From positions 682,001 to 746,000 of the forward strand of contig CAWKDW010000014.1 of NCBI GenBank assembly GCA_963848475.1: a stretch of 64,000 nt of DNA, written 5' to 3'. How positions within the stretch are numbered: position 1 is the stretch's first letter; the number at the start of each line of letters is the position of its first letter. The position numbers and the translations under genes were made by a program. This DNA is from Solirubrobacter sp963848475. Lineage in GTDB: Bacteria > Actinomycetota > Thermoleophilia > Solirubrobacterales > Solirubrobacteraceae. Positions 62,030-64,000 of this stretch are shown one piece after another. The notes under the pieces were generated by a model. That model searched no databases, was not told where the DNA came from, and saw nothing but the letters and a program-made list of their open reading frames with translations.

Positions 62030-62094
62030 GAGGAACTCCATTTGAGAGGGGTGGAACGAGGACGCGCGCAGGCGCGGACTAGCGGACGACGGAA

Positions 62095-62125
62095 TGCACG
62101 CCGGTGGATACTCGTAAGGCGTGCA
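62095..62125 (-). promoter_or_regulatory. Hairpin in the ilvB upstream region
   Basis: TGCACGCC (62095-62102) and GGCGTGCA (62118-62125) pair perfectly around a 15-base loop. On the minus strand it lies about 65 nt before the leader ATG. A second short frame from GTG (VTGLHALRVSTGVHSVVR) passes through it but has no good ribosome site. It may be part of attenuation or of the promoter region. Confidence 0.4.
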
Positions 62126-62151
62126 GGCCGGTCACAGCTTTGATGATGGCA

Positions 62152-62181
62152 GAGGCGGCGCGGATCGTCGAGCGCCGCCTC
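62152..62181 (-). terminator. Hairpin terminator after ferritin gene
   Basis: A 10-bp perfect stem, GAGGCGGCGC (62152-62161) and GCGCCGCCTC (62172-62181), with a 10-base loop lies 13 bp past the ferritin stop on the minus strand. There is no T tract, as is usual in such GC-rich genomes. It separates ferritin from the ilvB leader. Confidence 0.6.
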
Positions 62182-62194
62182 CGGGCGGAGCGGC

Positions 62195-62722
62195 TCAGGC
62201 GCCGGCGGGGCGCGGGGCGGTCGGATCCGCTCCCTCGCCGCCGGACTGCTCGCGCGCCATGTAGTTCTCGACCTCCATGACGTCGTCGCGCGAGCGCTCG
62301 ACGACGCGCAGGAGGTCCGACATCGTCGCGACCTCCTCGACCTGCTCCTTGATGAACCACTGCATGAACTGCTCGCTGGTGTAGTCGCCCTCGGCACGGG
62401 CGCATCCGGCCAGCGCGTTGATCTGCGCCGTCACGCGGCGCTCCTGATCCAGCGCCAGGGAGACGGGTTCGACGATGTCGCCGAACTTCACCTGCGGGGC
62501 CGCGATGCCCGGGATCACGACGTCGGCGTCGGCATCGATCAGGTACTGGACCATCATCATCGCGTGGTCGCGCTCCTCGAGCGCCTGCGCGTAGAAGAAG
62601 CGCGCGAGCTGCGGGAGCGTCTCGGCGTCGTAGTGGACAGCGCACGCCACGTACTGCTGGTGGGCGGCGTACTCGTTGGCGATCTGCTCGTTGAGCAGTG
62701 AGACGAAGGCGTCGGCAGCCAT
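62195..62722 (-). CDS. Ferritin (non-haem, BfrB/Ftn type)
   Basis: Iron-storage protein of 175 residues, four-helix bundle. Ferroxidase ligands are recognisable in NEQIANEYAAHQQY (Glu17-region), QALEERDHAMMMVQYL (ExxH) and LALDQERRVTAQIN; the C-terminal helices include FMQWFIKEQVEEVATMSDLL. No haem Met is in the bacterioferritin position, and length fits mycobacterial BfrB. It should mineralise Fe2+ in the cytoplasm. It is divergent from a small Cys-rich protein gene. Frame intact. Confidence 0.93.
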   Translation of the reverse strand: MAADAFVSLLNEQIANEYAAHQQYVACAVHYDAETLPQLARFFYAQALEERDHAMMMVQYLIDADADVVIPGIAAPQVKFGDIVEPVSLALDQERRVTAQINALAGCARAEGDYTSEQFMQWFIKEQVEEVATMSDLLRVVERSRDDVMEVENYMAREQSGGEGADPTAPRPAGA

Positions 62723-62767
62723 AAGGCCGGTGATGCTAGCCCGGTGGTGCTATACCGCCCCATTAGG

Positions 62768-62944
62768 GTGCCCAAAGTCATCAAGCCGAAGAAGCGCTGC
62801 TGCAAGAGCCGGCCGCGCTGCAAGAAATGCCCTGTCGTGTGCAAGCGGCTGATGAATGAAGGACTCGCCCAGCGGACCCCGAACGGCTGGTACGTGATCC
62901 ACATCAAGGTCCCCAAGAAGGCTCTGAAAGCAGCCCGTGGATAG
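62768..62944 (+). CDS. Cys-rich basic small protein (58 residues), conserved-looking hypothetical
   Basis: Starts at GTG 62768: PKVIKPKKRCCKSRPRCKKC, then PVVCKRLMNEGLAQRTPNGW and a basic end. Five Cys fall in CC, C, CPVVC spacing amid many Lys/Arg, suggesting a metal- or nucleic-acid-binding module. TATACC (62751-62756) ends 11 nt before this GTG, so the upstream GTG 62744 would lie before the transcription start. Similar CCKSxPRCKxCP proteins occur across actinobacteria to my memory, without known function. Confidence 0.72.
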   Translation: MPKVIKPKKRCCKSRPRCKKCPVVCKRLMNEGLAQRTPNGWYVIHIKVPKKALKAARG

Positions 62945-62958
62945 CTAGAGGGCTATCC
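62939..62958. terminator. Short hairpin at the end of the Cys-rich gene
   Basis: GGATAGC (62939-62945) and GCTATCC (62952-62958) pair perfectly around a 6-base loop. It includes the stop codon of the small gene and ends 10 nt before the next ATG (62969), so it could be a terminator, an operator or a translational control hairpin for the decarboxylase. Confidence 0.45.
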
Positions 62959-62968
62959 TGCCCGCAGA

Positions 62969-63919
62969 ATGCCTACCTGTCTCGTGACTGGTGGCAGCGG
63001 CTTTCTCGGTTCGCATCTGTGCGATGCGCTCTTGGCTCGCGGTCACCGGGTGATCTGCGTCGACAACTTCGACACGGGCTCGCTCGCCAATATCCGGCAC
63101 CTGCGCGGTCCGGACTTCGTGTTCATGCACAAGGACGTCACGGAGCCGTTCTTCGTCGATGAGCCGGTGGACTTCGTCTTTCACTTCGCGTCGCCCGCGA
63201 GCCCGATCGACTACCTGCGCCTGCCGCTGCACACGCTCAAGGTGGGGTCGTACGGGACGCACCACGCGCTCGGTCTGGCGAAGCTGCATCGTGCGCGTTT
63301 CCTGACCGCGTCGACCAGCGAGGTCTACGGCGATCCGCAGGTCCATCCGCAGCCGGAGTCCTACTGGGGTCACGTGAACCCGATCGGCCCGCGCGGTGTC
63401 TATGACGAGGCCAAGCGTTACGCCGAGGCGCTGACGATGGCGTACCACCGCCAGCAGGGCGTGGACACGGCGATCGTGCGGATCTTCAACACCTACGGCC
63501 CGCGGATGCGCCCGCACGACGGCCGCGCGATCCCGACCTTCATGCGCCAGGCGCTGCAGGACCGGCCGATCACCGTCTTCGGCACCGGCTCGCAGACGCG
63601 CTCGTTCTGCTTCGTCAGCGACCTGATCGACGGCATCATCCGGCTCTCCGAGTCGGGCGTGCACCAGCCGGTCAACATCGGCAACCCGAACGAGTTCACG
63701 CTCCTGGAGCTCGCCCAGGCCGTGATCGAGGTGACCGGGTCGCGCTCGGAGATCATCTTCGAGGCGCTGCCGGTCGACGATCCGCAGGTCCGCCAGCCGG
63801 ACATCTCGCTCGCCCGCGAGCTGCTCGGATGGGAACCGACCGTGGAGCTGCGCGAGGGCCTGCAGCGCACGCTGGACGCCGCGGGCGCGGCCGCGCTGAC
63901 GGGAATGCACCCCGCTTGA
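62969..63919 (+). CDS. UDP-glucuronic acid decarboxylase (extended SDR)
   Basis: Converts UDP-glucuronate to UDP-xylose for glycan synthesis, 316 residues. The NAD motif is VTGGSGFLGSHL; HFASPASPIDYLRLP, TASTSEVYGDPQVHPQPESYWGHVNPIGPR (in pieces), the catalytic Tyr-Lys in YDEAKRYAEAL and RIFNTYGPRMRPHDGRAIPTF are close to the UXS signature. The Glu in STSEVYGDP is the catalytic residue specific to UXS. No other nucleotide-sugar gene is within view; a glycan cluster may continue to the right. Frame intact. Confidence 0.93.
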   Translation: MPTCLVTGGSGFLGSHLCDALLARGHRVICVDNFDTGSLANIRHLRGPDFVFMHKDVTEPFFVDEPVDFVFHFASPASPIDYLRLPLHTLKVGSYGTHHALGLAKLHRARFLTASTSEVYGDPQVHPQPESYWGHVNPIGPRGVYDEAKRYAEALTMAYHRQQGVDTAIVRIFNTYGPRMRPHDGRAIPTFMRQALQDRPITVFGTGSQTRSFCFVSDLIDGIIRLSESGVHQPVNIGNPNEFTLLELAQAVIEVTGSRSEIIFEALPVDDPQVRQPDISLARELLGWEPTVELREGLQRTLDAAGAAALTGMHPA

Positions 63920-64000
63920 GCGACAGAAACCCCGCGACATCCCCCTTTACCGCCCGTTGAGGCACTCAGAGACAGTGGCCGACGCCCCGACCAAACTCCC
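63920..64000 (+). other. Window end: possible start of another gene
   Basis: After the decarboxylase stop there is an 81-bp stretch. GTG at 63975 opens a plus-strand frame (VADAPTKL) that runs off the window and could be the next gene. Too short to judge. Confidence 0.2.

Noticed and set aside
62079..62397. Minus-strand frame ending VTGLHALRVSTGVHSVVR as a second ilv leader
   Set aside because: No ribosome-binding site before its GTG and it passes through a hairpin; kept only as a remark at the hairpin.
1..64000. tRNA, rRNA, riboswitch or CRISPR loci
   Set aside because: No gap is longer than about 230 bp and none shows a cloverleaf, rRNA signature or repeat-spacer pattern by eye.

Overview
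The window is GC-rich (roughly 70%) bacterial chromosome, densely coding on both strands, with very short intergenic gaps and many 1-4 bp (ATGA-type) overlaps. Gene content points to an actinobacterium: an MprAB/HtrA-like envelope-stress module, a three-part acyl-CoA carboxylase with a small epsilon subunit, separate NHEJ polymerase and ligase genes, an ECF sigma factor fused to a zinc-finger anti-sigma part, and several promoters whose -10 lies only 7-10 nt before the start codon (leaderless mRNAs). Delta-60 repeat and Ig-repeat/RTX surface proteins suggest the Thermoleophilia/Solirubrobacterales branch; that placement is an inference. No rRNA, tRNA, CRISPR array, prophage or replication origin was seen.

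Layout. 1-10.7 kb: htrA / two-component system, gpsA, a polysaccharide deacetylase, a MarR-controlled ABC exporter and a TetR-controlled MMPL exporter. 10.7-14.8 kb: glycerate kinase, then LigD-type polymerase and ATP-dependent DNA ligase separated by an HxlR regulator and a REP-associated (RAYT) transposase element flanked by GGGGTC-A-GACCCC palindromes. 14.8-22.5 kb: LysR, DtxR, thioredoxin, LysR, GH3 beta-glucosidase, HAD hydrolase and Ca2+/H+ antiporter genes, almost all broken by single-base indels, ending in a tandem pair of truncated AraC genes. 22.5-32.7 kb: MarR/MFS pair, VOC protein, a kynurenine-pathway cluster (aminotransferase, formamidase, kynureninase), the sigma/anti-sigma fusion, a PLP decarboxylase and a delta-60 repeat protein. 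32.7-42.7 kb: sucCD, NfeD/slipin operon, HAD and MBL hydrolases, FHA protein, SIS isomerase/EamA pair opposite a MocR regulator, LacI regulator. 42.7-52 kb: M20 peptidase, biotin carboxylase/BCCP subunit, histidine phosphatase, carboxylase epsilon subunit, PhoD phosphatase, a remnant of two fused gene fragments, a secreted protein and the carboxyltransferase subunit. 52-64 kb: a 1529-residue surface protein with 13 Ig-like repeats and an RTX tail, a GntR/FAD-oxidoreductase operon, methylmalonyl-CoA-type mutase, acetolactate synthase with a Leu-rich leader peptide, ferritin, a Cys-rich small protein and UDP-glucuronate decarboxylase.

How the genes fit together. Central metabolism shows a propionyl/acyl-CoA carboxylase plus mutase plus succinyl-CoA synthetase set, compatible with a methylmalonyl-CoA route into the TCA cycle. 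Regulation is mostly local: each exporter or enzyme lies beside its own MarR, TetR, GntR or MocR regulator, and candidate operators are visible in the gaps.

Data quality matters when reading this window. Frameshifts are scattered throughout, including in genes expected to be needed (ilvB, accA), and are very dense between 14.9 and 22.5 kb. Most are probably sequencing or assembly indels, so disrupted genes are reported as single genes with the frameshift noted.
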